Origin: an uncultured Flavobacterium sp.
GTDB taxonomy: Bacteria > Bacteroidota > Bacteroidia > Flavobacteriales > Flavobacteriaceae
Direction of reading: 5' to 3'
DNA length: 14,639 nucleotides
Assembly (NCBI RefSeq): GCF_946482535.1
Contig: NZ_CAMLRU010000056.1
Location: forward strand, 1-14,639
Position numbers and translations under genes: made by a program
Shown here: positions 1 through 7,920 of the stretch, piece by piece
Numbering within the stretch: position 1 is the first letter of the stretch
Layout: each line of letters starts with the position of its first letter
The notes under the pieces: model-generated
The model's database searches: none
Seen by the model: the letters and a program-made list of their open reading frames with translations, nothing else
What the model was told of the DNA's origin: nothing

Positions 1-2
1 AC

Positions 3-443
3 AGATTATACCAACTCCTCAAACACGGTTATTATGACAACGCCATTTTTTACCGAGTGGTTCCTCAATTTGTAGCGCAATTTGGCAATACAGATGCTTT
101 GCAAATGAAACAATGGAAATCGGTTACAGTACCCGATGAAGCTGTTCTTCACTCAAATACTCGAGGCACCTTAAGTTTTGCCCGTAGCGGTAAAGATTCA
201 AGGGATTTGGAAATTTTCATAAATTTGGAAGACAATACTGCTCTGGACACCATTGCCTTTGAAGGAGTAAGAGGATTTACCCCTTTGGGTAAAGTTAGTA
301 ACGGAATGGATGTGGTTGATGATTTATATTCAGGTTATGGAGAAGAACCGATGGATAATCCAAACTTATACCGTAACCGTACACTTTTTTACCAAACTTA
401 TCCTAAACTGGATTTAATTAAAAAAGCATATCTGACAGACTAA
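3..443 (+). CDS. Cyclophilin-type peptidyl-prolyl cis-trans isomerase, 5' end cut by window
   Basis: The open frame runs into the window from upstream; the first complete codon is at base 3 and 146 residues are visible. Cyclophilins catalyse cis-trans isomerisation of X-Pro bonds during protein folding. The visible part begins with RLYQLLKHGYYDNAIFYRVV, the family's region containing the catalytic arginine (FHRV in most members, FYRV here). It continues with a GTLSFAR segment, an IFINLEDN segment and FTPLGKVSNGMDVVDDLYSG, all cyclophilin landmarks. The usual substrate-site tryptophan region falls in the DNTALD segment. A GTG at base 57 could be called as a start, but it lies inside the conserved domain and is not the true start. 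The tail after the domain (about 40 residues, ending YLTD) is seen in some Bacteroidetes homologues. A signal peptide cannot be judged. The next gene begins 11 bases later, so co-transcription is likely. Confidence 0.85.
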   Translation, partial: RLYQLLKHGYYDNAIFYRVVPQFVAQFGNTDALQMKQWKSVTVPDEAVLHSNTRGTLSFARSGKDSRDLEIFINLEDNTALDTIAFEGVRGFTPLGKVSNGMDVVDDLYSGYGEEPMDNPNLYRNRTLFYQTYPKLDLIKKAYLTD

Positions 444-454
444 AGAAACTCATC

Positions 455-880
455 ATGGCTGAAAAAAAATCTAAACTTGTTGAAATCAAAACAAAACCTA
501 CGGCGGCCAGTGTTACCGATTTTATCAACGCCATTCCCGATGAACAAAAGCGAAAGGATAGTTTTACACTCTTAGAAATGATGAAAAAAGCATCAGGTGA
601 AGAACCCGTGTTGTGGAGCAATGCTATAATCGGATTTGGGAACAAGCGCTACAAAAGTCCAACTACCGGTAGAGAAGTTGATTGGCTTCTCATAGGATTC
701 TCTCCGCTAAATGCCAATCTTTCGTTATTCATCAGTGTCGGACTCAAAGTGCATGCTGCGGCTCTCGAAAAATTGGGTAAGCACAAAACAGGCGTTGGTT
801 GTTTGTACATCAATAAGCTCGAAGATGTCAATCTCAAAATACTCAAGCAAATGATAGCCACATCTTTAAAAGAAAAATAA
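455..880 (+). CDS. DUF1801 (YdhG-like) domain protein
   Basis: This 141-residue soluble protein matches the DUF1801 pattern. An N-terminal KTKPTAASVTDFINAIPDEQ segment is followed by a helical stretch with LLEMMKKASGEEPVLW, then IIGFGNKRYKSPTTGREVDW, GFSPLNANLSLFI and a C-terminal LEKLGKHKTGVGCLYINKLE block. The family is small, alpha/beta and without an established biochemical activity, so no function is assigned. The length fits a single complete domain. There is no signal peptide or membrane segment. It lies 11 bases after the isomerase gene and 13 bases before the DUF4256 gene, which suggests one transcript. The family call is from recognition of these conserved blocks. Confidence 0.8.
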   Translation: MAEKKSKLVEIKTKPTAASVTDFINAIPDEQKRKDSFTLLEMMKKASGEEPVLWSNAIIGFGNKRYKSPTTGREVDWLLIGFSPLNANLSLFISVGLKVHAAALEKLGKHKTGVGCLYINKLEDVNLKILKQMIATSLKEK

Positions 881-893
881 AATCCAATAAAAA

Positions 894-1451
894 ATGGCAA
901 ACCAATTATCATCGGAACAAATTGAACGATTACTAAATGTCCTAAAAAACCGTTTTGAAAAAAACCAAAAACGACATCCTGACCTTGATTGGGAAGCAAT
1001 ACAAACCAAACTATTGGCACAACCTAAAAAGCTTTGGTCACTCAATGAAATGGAAAACACCGGTGGTGAACCCGATGTGGTAGGTTATGACAAAGAAACC
1101 AAAGAATATCTTTTTGTTGACTGTGTTACCGAAAGTCCGAAAGGTCGCAGAAGTGCCTGTTATGATCGCGAAGCCCAAATAAACAGAAAAGATTTTCCTC
1201 CGCAACAAAATGTATTAGACATGGCTGCCGCTATGGGCATAAGCCTTTTGAATGAAGAACAATACCGCAATTTACAGCAATTGGGCAACTTTGACACCAA
1301 AACCTCCAGTTGGATACAAACGCCCCAAGCCATTCGACAATTGGATGGAGCTTTATTTGCCGATTTTAGATATAACCATACATTTGTATACCACAACGGA
1401 GCCCAATCTTATTACGCCGCTAGAGGGTTTCGTGGAATGTTGAAAGTTTAA
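894..1451 (+). CDS. DUF4256 family protein
   Basis: This 185-residue protein resembles the DUF4256 family of unknown function. Characteristic parts are an N-terminal helical region (residues 1-40), a WSLNEMENTGGEPDVVGYD segment near 45-63, FVDCVTESPKGRRSACYDRE near 71-90, a Met/Ala-rich helix and a C-terminal block ending YYAARGFRGMLKV. The invariant-looking polar residues (ENTGGEPD, DCVTESPKGR) hint at a ligand-binding or catalytic site, but no activity is known to me. It has no signal peptide or membrane helix. It is the last gene of a closely spaced trio. The following 183 bases carry no gene, only an AT-only hairpin (1547-1572) and the promoter region of the next operon. Confidence 0.78.
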   Translation: MANQLSSEQIERLLNVLKNRFEKNQKRHPDLDWEAIQTKLLAQPKKLWSLNEMENTGGEPDVVGYDKETKEYLFVDCVTESPKGRRSACYDREAQINRKDFPPQQNVLDMAAAMGISLLNEEQYRNLQQLGNFDTKTSSWIQTPQAIRQLDGALFADFRYNHTFVYHNGAQSYYAARGFRGMLKV

Positions 1452-1546
1452 GCAGACCAATTTTTATCGACACCTTATTACATCTTAATAAAGCCGGTCA
1501 TTTGCAACCCATTTTAACAATCCTCTTCTTAGCTCCTACTTAAATT

Positions 1547-1572
1547 ATTAAAAAAATTAATTTTTTTTTAAT
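1547..1572 (+). terminator. Weak AT-only hairpin after the DUF4256 gene
   Basis: A perfect 10-base-pair stem (1547-1556 with 1563-1572) encloses the loop TTAATT. It contains no G or C, so its thermal stability is low, and no further T tract follows it. It might end the upstream trio, but could equally be a by-product of A and T runs. Confidence 0.25.
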
Positions 1573-1596
1573 AAATAGTATGCGTGCATAATATTT
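1573..1596. promoter_or_regulatory. Candidate MarR operator, 24-bp near-perfect palindrome
   Basis: The arms AAATA-G-TATGC and GCATA-A-TATTT flank a central GT; 10 of 12 base pairs are complementary, with mismatches only at 1578/1591 and at the centre 1584/1585. The inner core TATGCGTGCATA (1579-1590) is the G/C-containing part. MarR dimers typically bind palindromes of about this size. The site lies 5 bases upstream of a -7 element and 38 bases before the marR start, where a bound dimer would cover the -33 region and block transcription. That the neighbouring MarR protein binds here is inference. Confidence 0.6.
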
Positions 1597-1601
1597 TTTA
1601 T

Positions 1602-1609
1602 TATCTTTG
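1602..1609 (+). promoter_or_regulatory. Bacteroidetes-type -7 promoter element for marR-fadNAE
   Basis: TATCTTTG is an exact match to TAnnTTTG, the -7 element of the Bacteroidetes housekeeping sigma factor. It lies 25 bases before the marR start codon. No clear TTG -33 element is found at the usual distance, because that place is taken by the palindrome. It would drive the marR-fadNAE transcript. Confidence 0.55.
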
Positions 1610-1634
1610 AAATCGTTATAGTAAATTTTTAGGT

Positions 1635-2066
1635 ATGAAAGATAAAACTATAGATTACATTCTTCGCGCTACATGGCAAGCCGTTGCCCGTATGTACAAC
1701 GAAGAAGCTTCAAAATTTGAAGGCTCAATGGCCATAGGTTTTGCGTTATTAAGCATCGATAAAGAGGAAGGAACTCCATCAACCTTTATCAGTTCACGCA
1801 TGGGCATGGAAGCCACGAGCTTAACCCGAACCTTAAAAACCTTAGAAGAAAAAGGGTTAATCATCAAAAAGAAAAATCCCGATGACGGTCGAGGTGTACT
1901 CATCTACCTGACCGACTTAGGAAAACAAATGAGAGAACAGTCTAAAATCACCGTATTAAAATTCAACGATGTAGTCAAGCAAAACATCCCTGAAGAAAAA
2001 TTGCAACATTTCATGGAAGTGGCCGACATCATCAATGATTTAATTGCTGAAAAGAAGGTTTTTTAA
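1635..2066 (+). CDS. MarR family transcriptional regulator of the fad operon
   Basis: This 143-residue protein has the MarR layout. N- and C-terminal helices (about 5-30 and 105-140) form the dimer interface and enclose a winged helix-turn-helix. The likely recognition helix spans residues 59-73 (EATSLTRTLKTLEEKG), followed by a wing with the typical DDGRG (83-87) and a YLTDLGKQ strand-helix junction. MarR proteins bind palindromic DNA as dimers and usually release it on binding a small ligand. As first gene of the fad cluster, 45 bases before fadN and with a palindrome upstream, it most likely represses the operon and itself. The ligand might be a fatty acid or acyl-CoA; this is inferred from context only. 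In Bacillus, fadNAE is instead controlled by a TetR-type FadR. Confidence 0.88.
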   Translation: MKDKTIDYILRATWQAVARMYNEEASKFEGSMAIGFALLSIDKEEGTPSTFISSRMGMEATSLTRTLKTLEEKGLIIKKKNPDDGRGVLIYLTDLGKQMREQSKITVLKFNDVVKQNIPEEKLQHFMEVADIINDLIAEKKVF

Positions 2067-2111
2067 ACTAAAATAAGTGCTTATCCACTGATAACAGACA
2101 ACTAATAAAAT

Positions 2112-4502
2112 ATGAAACGAATAATTAAAAAAGTGGCCGTCGTAGGTTCAGGAATCATGGGTTCCGGAATTGCCTGTCATTTTGCTAACATTGGTGTAGA
2201 AGTTTTGCTTTTGGATATTGTCCCAAATGCGCTGACTGAAGCCGAGGAAAAGAAGGGATTAACGCTCGAAAGTAAAGTGGTTAGAAACCGCTTGGTAAAT
2301 GACCATTTAGTGAATGCCTTAAAATCGAACCCATCGCCTATTTACAGTCAGAAATTTGCTTCCCGAATTACTACAGGAAACACTACTGATGATATGGCTA
2401 AGATTGCACAATGCGACTGGATTATTGAAGTGGTTGTGGAACGATTAGACATCAAAAAACTGGTGTTCGAACAAATTGATCAATACCGAAAACCGGGAAC
2501 TCTGGTCACTTCAAATACTTCCGGTATTCCCATAAAGTTTATGAGCGAAGGAAGAAGCGATGACTTCCAAGCCCATTTTTGCGGAACGCACTTCTTCAAC
2601 CCTGCCAGGTATTTAAAGTTATTTGAAATCATACCCGGACCAAAAACATCTTCAGAAGTTTTAGACTTCTTATTTGATTATGGTTCAAAATATTTAGGCA
2701 AAACTTCGGTCGTAGCCAAAGATACGCCGGCGTTCATCGGAAATCGTATCGGTATTTTCGGAATTCAAAGCTTATTCCATTTGGTGAAAGAAATGGATTT
2801 AACTATTGAAGAGGTGGATAAATTAACCGGTCCGGTTATCGGTCGCCCAAAATCAGCCACCTTCCGAACTGTAGACGTAGTTGGTTTAGACACTTTGGTT
2901 CACGTGGCCAACGGTTTGTATGAAGGTTGTCCGAATGACGAAGCACACGAATTATTCAAATTGCCTGATTTCATCAATAAAATGATGGAAAACAAATGGC
3001 TCGGAAGTAAAACCGGACAAGGTTTCTACAAAAAAGAAGGCAAAGAAATTCTGTCACTCGACTTAAATACTCTTCAATACAGAGCAGCTAAAAAAGCCTC
3101 ATTTGGCACTTTAGAATTGACCAAAACCATCGACAAACCTATCGATAGATTCAAAGTTTTAGTCAAAGGCAAAGACAAGGCGGGCGAATTTTACAGAAAG
3201 AACTTCTCGGCTATGTTTGCTTATGTATCCAACAGAGTTCCGGAAATCACAGACGATTTCTACAAGATAGACGATGCTATGAAAGCGGGCTTCGGTTGGG
3301 AAAACGGCCCTTTCGAAATATGGGATGCCATCGGTGTTCAAAAAGGCATCGAACTTATGGAAGCCGAAGGACTAAAACCGGCCGCTTGGGTTGGGGAAAT
3401 GATTGCTTCCGGCAACAACAGTTTCTACACTGTTAAAGAAGGGGCAACCTATTATTACAATAGCCAAACCAAATCGCAAACCAAAGTACCTGGTCAAGAC
3501 AGTTTCATTATCCTAAATAATATACGCGAGAGCAAAAAAGTTTGGAGCAATAGCGGTGCTGTAATTCATGATTTAGGTGACGGTATCTTAAATCTTGAAT
3601 TCCAGAGTAAAATGAACACCATCGGTGGTGATGTTTTAGTCGGAATCAATAAAGCCATCGACTTAGCCGAAAAACAATACAACGGATTAGTCATAGGAAA
3701 CCAAGGTGCCAATTTCTCTGTCGGAGCCAACATCGGAATGATTTTCATGATGGCAGTCGAACAAGAATACGACGAATTAAACATGGCTATCAAAATGTTC
3801 CAAGACACCATGATGCGTTGTCGCTACTCTTCTATTCCGGTAATTGTAGCGCCTCACGGCATGACTTTAGGTGGTGGCTGCGAGATGACCATGCATGCTG
3901 ATAAAGTGGTTGCGGCGGCAGAAACTTATATTGGTTTGGTAGAATTTGGCGTAGGCGTTATTCCCGGTGGCGGCGGTTCTAAAGAAATGACTTTACGCGC
4001 AGCTGATTTGTACCGAAAAAACGATGTTGAACTCAACACACTTCAAGAATATTTCCTAACTGTAGCGATGGCCAAAGTAGCCACTTCTGCTTACGAAGCT
4101 TTTGATATGGGTGTATTGCAAAAAGGTAAAGATATCGTTGTGGTCAACAAAGACCGTCAAATAGCCGAAGCCAAAAAACATGCTTTGTTAATGGCAGAAT
4201 CCGGTTACACACAACCTATACAAAGAAAAGATGTCAAAGTTTTAGGCAAACAAGCTCTGGGAATGTTCTTAGTCGGCACCGATCAAATGGTAGCCGGAAA
4301 ATACATCTCGGAACACGATCAAAAAATCGCCAACAAACTTGCTTATGTAATGGCCGGAGGTGATTTATCAGAACCGACTTTGGTATCAGAACAATACTTA
4401 TTGGATATTGAACGTGAAGCTTTCTTATCGCTTTGTACCGAAAGAAAAACATTAGAGAGAATTCAGTTCATGTTAACCAAAGGAAAACCTTTAAGAAACT
4501 AA
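2112..4502 (+). CDS. fadN: Bifunctional 3-hydroxyacyl-CoA dehydrogenase / enoyl-CoA hydratase (FadN type)
   Basis: This 796-residue enzyme catalyses the middle two steps of beta-oxidation: hydration of trans-2-enoyl-CoA and NAD-dependent oxidation of the 3-hydroxyacyl-CoA. The dehydrogenase is N-terminal, with the dinucleotide-binding motif GSGIMGSG (12-19), a TSNTSG stretch (133-138), the likely catalytic His160 in HFFNP paired with Glu172, and IGNR (209-212). A C-terminal dehydrogenase lobe follows to about residue 430. The hydratase is C-terminal, with the oxyanion segment ANFSVGAN (533-540), GGGCE holding Glu591, and a second acidic residue Glu611 in LVEFGVGVIPGGGG. Both hydratase glutamates are therefore present. 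This domain order is the reverse of proteobacterial FadB/FadJ and matches Bacillus FadN in order and length. The next gene starts 4 bases after the stop. Confidence 0.93.
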   Translation: MKRIIKKVAVVGSGIMGSGIACHFANIGVEVLLLDIVPNALTEAEEKKGLTLESKVVRNRLVNDHLVNALKSNPSPIYSQKFASRITTGNTTDDMAKIAQCDWIIEVVVERLDIKKLVFEQIDQYRKPGTLVTSNTSGIPIKFMSEGRSDDFQAHFCGTHFFNPARYLKLFEIIPGPKTSSEVLDFLFDYGSKYLGKTSVVAKDTPAFIGNRIGIFGIQSLFHLVKEMDLTIEEVDKLTGPVIGRPKSATFRTVDVVGLDTLVHVANGLYEGCPNDEAHELFKLPDFINKMMENKWLGSKTGQGFYKKEGKEILSLDLNTLQYRAAKKASFGTLELTKTIDKPIDRFKVLVKGKDKAGEFYRKNFSAMFAYVSNRVPEITDDFYKIDDAMKAGFGWENGPFEIWDAIGVQKGIELMEAEGLKPAAWVGEMIASGNNSFYTVKEGATYYYNSQTKSQTKVPGQDSFIILNNIRESKKVWSNSGAVIHDLGDGILNLEFQSKMNTIGGDVLVGINKAIDLAEKQYNGLVIGNQGANFSVGANIGMIFMMAVEQEYDELNMAIKMFQDTMMRCRYSSIPVIVAPHGMTLGGGCEMTMHADKVVAAAETYIGLVEFGVGVIPGGGGSKEMTLRAADLYRKNDVELNTLQEYFLTVAMAKVATSAYEAFDMGVLQKGKDIVVVNKDRQIAEAKKHALLMAESGYTQPIQRKDVKVLGKQALGMFLVGTDQMVAGKYISEHDQKIANKLAYVMAGGDLSEPTLVSEQYLLDIEREAFLSLCTERKTLERIQFMLTKGKPLRN

Positions 4503-4506
4503 GATT

Positions 4507-5688
4507 ATGAAAACAGCCTATATAGTAAAAGCATACAGAACCGCTGTCGGTAAAGCCCCAAAAGGAGTTTTCCGTTTTAAAAGACCCGACGAGCTAGCGG
4601 CCGAAACCATACAATTCATGATGAATGAACTGCCTGATTTCGACAAAACAAGAATTGACGACGTCATGGTAGGCAACGCAATGCCCGAAGCCGAACAAGG
4701 ATTAAATGTAGCCCGATTGATTTCATTAATGGGATTAAAAGTAACCGATGTTCCGGGCGTAACTGTAAATCGTTATTGCGCTTCAGGATTAGAAACCATT
4801 GCGATGGCCACTTCTAAAATCCAAAGCGGAATGGCCAATTGCATCATAGCCGGTGGTGCCGAAAGCATGAGTTTTATCCCAATGGGTGGCTACAAACCAA
4901 CGCCTGATTATGGTGTGGCCGCCGAAGGTCATGAAGATTATTACTGGGGAATGGGATTAACCGCTGAAGCCGTTGCCAAACAATTTAATGTTTCCCGTGA
5001 AGACCAAGACCAATTTGCTTTAAACTCTCATCTAAAAGCTATTAAAGCCCAAGCCGAAGGAAAGTTCGACAAACAAATTGTCCCGATTACTATTGAACAA
5101 ACGTTCATCAATGAAAATGGGAAAAAAGAAACTAAATCATACACGGTTACCAAAGACGAAGGTCCAAGAGCCGATACTAATGCTGAAGCCTTAGGAAAAT
5201 TACGTCCGGTATTTGCTGCTGATGGCAGTGTTACTGCCGGTAATGCTTCGCAGATGAGTGATGGTGCAGCTTTCGTGCTTATCATGAGCGAAGAAATGGT
5301 AAAAGAACTAAACCTTACTCCTATTGCCCGAATGGTAAGTTATGCCGCTGCCGGTGTTGAACCCAGAATTATGGGTATAGGTCCGGTTAAAGCTATTCCA
5401 AAAGCCTTGAAACAAGCCGGTTTGACGTTGAATGATATTAATCTAATCGAATTAAATGAAGCTTTTGCTTCTCAGGCACTAGCCGTTACCCGTGAACTAG
5501 GCATTAACCCCGATATCGTAAATGTCAATGGCGGAGCAATTGCTTTAGGCCATCCGCTGGGTTGTACCGGTGCCAAACTTTCCGTACAGTTATTTGACGA
5601 AATGAAACGCCGTGGTGATAAATACGGCATCGTTTCGATGTGTGTGGGAACCGGACAAGGTGCTGCGGGCGTTTATGAACTACTATAA
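4507..5688 (+). CDS. fadA: Acetyl-CoA C-acyltransferase (3-ketoacyl-CoA thiolase)
   Basis: This 393-residue enzyme has full thiolase length. It cleaves 3-ketoacyl-CoA with CoA to acetyl-CoA and a shortened acyl-CoA, the last step of the beta-oxidation cycle. The nucleophilic cysteine is Cys91 in NRYCASGLE. The second half carries NEAFASQ, the [15 protein letters not shown] block with His349, and the acid/base Cys379 in CVGTGQGAA near the C-terminus, so all catalytic residues are in place. The degradative role, rather than a biosynthetic one, follows from its place between fadN and the acyl-CoA dehydrogenase gene. It begins 4 bases after the fadN stop, consistent with translational coupling, and ends 32 bases before fadE. 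Confidence 0.94.
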   Translation: MKTAYIVKAYRTAVGKAPKGVFRFKRPDELAAETIQFMMNELPDFDKTRIDDVMVGNAMPEAEQGLNVARLISLMGLKVTDVPGVTVNRYCASGLETIAMATSKIQSGMANCIIAGGAESMSFIPMGGYKPTPDYGVAAEGHEDYYWGMGLTAEAVAKQFNVSREDQDQFALNSHLKAIKAQAEGKFDKQIVPITIEQTFINENGKKETKSYTVTKDEGPRADTNAEALGKLRPVFAADGSVTAGNASQMSDGAAFVLIMSEEMVKELNLTPIARMVSYAAAGVEPRIMGIGPVKAIPKALKQAGLTLNDINLIELNEAFASQALAVTRELGINPDIVNVNGGAIALGHPLGCTGAKLSVQLFDEMKRRGDKYGIVSMCVGTGQGAAGVYELL

Positions 5689-5720
5689 ATTTATAATTCA
5701 AAATTTAAAATAACAATACA

Positions 5721-7511
5721 ATGGAAGATATAACAAGAGGCGGACAGTTTTTGGTAAAGGAAACCAAATGCGAAAATGTTTTCACTCCGGAAGATTTCTC
5801 AGAAGAACAACTGATGATGCGTGATTCTGTTAAAGAATTCGTAGATAAAGAGATTTGGCCCAACAAAGATCGCTTTGAGCATAAAGATTATGCCTTTACG
5901 GAAGAAATGATGCGCAAAGCCGGAGAAATGGGTTTTCTGAGTGTTGCCGTTCCGGAAGCCTATGGCGGAATGGGAATGGGATTCGTAGATACTTGTTTGG
6001 TATGCGATTATATTTCGGGCGCTACAGGTTCGTTTTCGACAGCCTTTGGTGCGCATACCGGAATTGGAACCATGCCAATTACGCTTTACGGAACCGAAGA
6101 GCAAAAACAAAAATACGTACCTAAATTAGCTTCGGGGGAATGGTTTGGTGCCTATTGCTTGACAGAACCGGGCGCAGGTTCAGATGCTAATTCGGGTAAA
6201 ACTAAAGCTGTACTTTCTGAAGACGGAAAATATTATAGTATTACCGGACAAAAAATGTGGATTTCCAATGCCGGATTTTGCTCGCTATTCATTGTTTTTG
6301 CTCGTATCGAAGACGATAAAAACATCACGGGTTTCATTGTAGAAAATGATCCGAATAACGGAATTACCATGAACGAAGAAGAGCACAAACTCGGTATTCG
6401 CGCCTCTTCCACCCGTCAGGTTTTCTTTGCAGATACCAAAGTTCCGGTTGAAAACATGTTGGCCGGTCGCGGAGAAGGGTTTAAAATTGCCATGAATGCT
6501 CTTAACGTAGGCCGTATCAAATTGGCTGCCGCTTGTTTGGATGCCCAACGTCGTGTGACTTCCAATGCAGTGAATTATGCCAATGAAAGAATTCAATTCA
6601 ACACGCCAATCTCAAGTTTTGGGGCAATCAGATATAAATTAGCCGAAATGGCTACTTCTGCTTACGCCGGAGAAAGTGCTACTTATCGCGCAGCCAAAGA
6701 CATTGAAAACCGTATCAAAATTCGTGAAGCCGAAGGTGCCAGCCATCAAGAAGCCGAATTAAAAGGTGTAGAAGAATTTGCCATAGAGTGTTCAATACTG
6801 AAAGTAGCCGTTTCCGAAGATGTACAAAATTGTGCCGATGAAGGAATTCAAATTTACGGTGGCATGGGATTCTCCGAAGATACTCCAATGGAAAGTGCTT
6901 GGCGTGATGCCCGTATCGCTCGAATTTACGAAGGAACAAACGAAATCAACCGAATGTTATCGGTAGGAATGCTAATCAAAAAAGCGATGAAAGGTCACGT
7001 TGATTTATTAGGTCCGGCCATGAAAGTACAAGAAGAATTGATGGGTATTCCGTCATTTGAAACGCCTGATTATTCGGAATTATTTTCTGAAGAAAAGGAA
7101 ATGGTAAGTAAATTGAAAAAAGCCTTCTTAATGGTAGCCGGTGCTGCCGTTCAAAAATACGGTATGGATTTAGATGCGCATCAACAATTGTTAATGGCGG
7201 CTGCTGACATGCTCATCGAAATTTATATAGCCGAGAGTACCATTTTAAGAACAGAAAAATTAGCCAAGAAAGAAGGCGAAGCTAAAGTAACTGAGCAAAT
7301 TGCCATGGCTAAACTGTATTTATACAAAGCCGTAGATGTAGTAACCCAAAAAGGAAAAGAGAGTATCATTTCATTTGCCGAAGGCGATGAACAACGCATG
7401 ATGCTAATGGGATTACGCCGATTTACCAAATACACCAACATGCCAAACATAGTAGGTTTAAGAGAAACTATTACTGCCAAATTAGTAGCGGAAAATAGTT
7501 ATTGTTTTTAG
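5721..7511 (+). CDS. fadE: Acyl-CoA dehydrogenase (FadE, Bacillus/VLCAD-like long form)
   Basis: This 596-residue FAD enzyme introduces the trans-2 double bond in acyl-CoA, the first step of beta-oxidation. Domains in order are an N-terminal helical domain (about 25-140), a beta domain with signature CLTEPGAGSD (146-155) and W180/S182 in the flavin-contact segment, a C-terminal helical domain with signature YGGMGFSEDTPMESAWRDAR (379-398), and the likely catalytic base Glu404 in IYEGTNEI. About 175 further residues follow; this extension is absent from short-chain dehydrogenases but present in VLCAD-like enzymes and in Bacillus FadE (similar total length). It suggests long-chain substrates, which is inference. 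No electron-transfer flavoprotein gene lies in the window, so its electron acceptor must be encoded elsewhere. It is the last gene of the operon, with a terminator 26 bases after its stop. Confidence 0.93.
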   Translation: MEDITRGGQFLVKETKCENVFTPEDFSEEQLMMRDSVKEFVDKEIWPNKDRFEHKDYAFTEEMMRKAGEMGFLSVAVPEAYGGMGMGFVDTCLVCDYISGATGSFSTAFGAHTGIGTMPITLYGTEEQKQKYVPKLASGEWFGAYCLTEPGAGSDANSGKTKAVLSEDGKYYSITGQKMWISNAGFCSLFIVFARIEDDKNITGFIVENDPNNGITMNEEEHKLGIRASSTRQVFFADTKVPVENMLAGRGEGFKIAMNALNVGRIKLAAACLDAQRRVTSNAVNYANERIQFNTPISSFGAIRYKLAEMATSAYAGESATYRAAKDIENRIKIREAEGASHQEAELKGVEEFAIECSILKVAVSEDVQNCADEGIQIYGGMGFSEDTPMESAWRDARIARIYEGTNEINRMLSVGMLIKKAMKGHVDLLGPAMKVQEELMGIPSFETPDYSELFSEEKEMVSKLKKAFLMVAGAAVQKYGMDLDAHQQLLMAAADMLIEIYIAESTILRTEKLAKKEGEAKVTEQIAMAKLYLYKAVDVVTQKGKESIISFAEGDEQRMMLMGLRRFTKYTNMPNIVGLRETITAKLVAENSYCF

Positions 7512-7536
7512 ATTTTTAGTTAAGTTAATTGTGTTG

Positions 7537-7571
7537 AAGGACCATCTGATTAAATTAGATGGTCTTTTTTT
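7537..7571 (+). terminator. Rho-independent terminator of the fad operon
   Basis: Stem GACCATCT (7540-7547) pairs perfectly with AGATGGTC (7557-7564), extended by AAG with TTT outside (one G-T wobble). The loop has 9 bases and a run of seven T follows (7565-7571). It lies 26 bases after the fadE stop. Confidence 0.88.
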
Positions 7572-7582
7572 GTAAGTTTAAA

Positions 7583-7600
7583 AAAACAAATGTTTGTTTT
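7583..7600. repeat. 18-bp perfect palindrome AAAACAAA-TG-TTTGTTTT
   Basis: Eight-base arms around TG form a perfect inverted repeat directly after the fad terminator. It has no role that I can show. It might add to termination or be a protein-binding site; in AT-rich DNA chance is also possible. Confidence 0.4.
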
Positions 7601-7803
7601 ACCTCTTAAAAACGTATTACGATAAAGAACAAGGAAAATATCTGCCTTAAAAATTCAATTCAAGCATACAAATTGGTCTACCCTATTGAAAATACTTAGA
7701 ATCCAAGTTATAAAAGATTGAATAAAAAAGTATAATTAAATAGTGTTGTTACTCATGAAAATCAGTTTATTAGTATAAATCCCAAAAATAAAAATCAAAC
7801 AAC

Positions 7804-7820
7804 TGTTAAATAATTTAACA
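7804..7820. promoter_or_regulatory. 17-bp perfect palindrome upstream of the kinase promoter, possible operator
   Basis: TGTTAAAT-A-ATTTAACA is a perfect inverted repeat with 8-base arms. Its right edge is 31 bases before the -7 element, so it would sit at or just upstream of the -33 region, a place used by activators and some repressors. No binder is known and the receiver encoded downstream has no DNA-binding domain. Confidence 0.4.
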
Positions 7821-7851
7821 TATTAAAAAAAAATAGATGAAATAAGTTACG

Positions 7852-7859
7852 TAATTTTG
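7852..7859 (+). promoter_or_regulatory. Bacteroidetes-type -7 element for the kinase-receiver pair
   Basis: TAATTTTG matches TAnnTTTG exactly, 61 bases before the kinase start. No TTG is present at the usual -33 distance, so the promoter may be weak or need an activator. In AT-rich DNA such a match can occur by chance. Confidence 0.4.
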
Positions 7860-7920
7860 ATAAAAACCTTAAAATCTTAGTTAGATATGGTATAAAAATT
7901 CAAGCATTTTATTCTTAGGT

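Larger units (their letters stand above)
7572..7920. other. AT-rich intergenic region before the PAS histidine kinase
   Basis: This gap after the fad terminator holds no convincing gene: it is broken by stops in all frames, with no open frame of useful length. It contains the 18-bp palindrome at 7583-7600, a 17-bp palindrome at 7804-7820 and a -7 promoter element at 7852-7859. The leader from that element to the kinase start is about 60 bases. Nothing in 7601-7803 stands out. Confidence 0.6.

Noticed and set aside
57..443. Short complete gene starting with GTG at base 57
   Set aside because: The frame is open to the window edge and the upstream codons encode the conserved cyclophilin segment, so this is an internal codon of a cut gene.
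2077..2095. Small hairpin in the marR-fadN gap as attenuator
   Set aside because: Only four base pairs (AGTG/CACT) and no T run; nothing supports a regulatory role.
3885..3900. ATGCATGC-containing sequence resembling the core of the marR palindrome
   Set aside because: It lies inside the hydratase coding region, lacks the outer arms and is explained by the codons.
5799..6110. Minus-strand open frames of about 100 codons inside fadE (also 6285-6596)
   Set aside because: They are antisense to well-conserved acyl-CoA dehydrogenase sequence and their translations show no recognisable domain.
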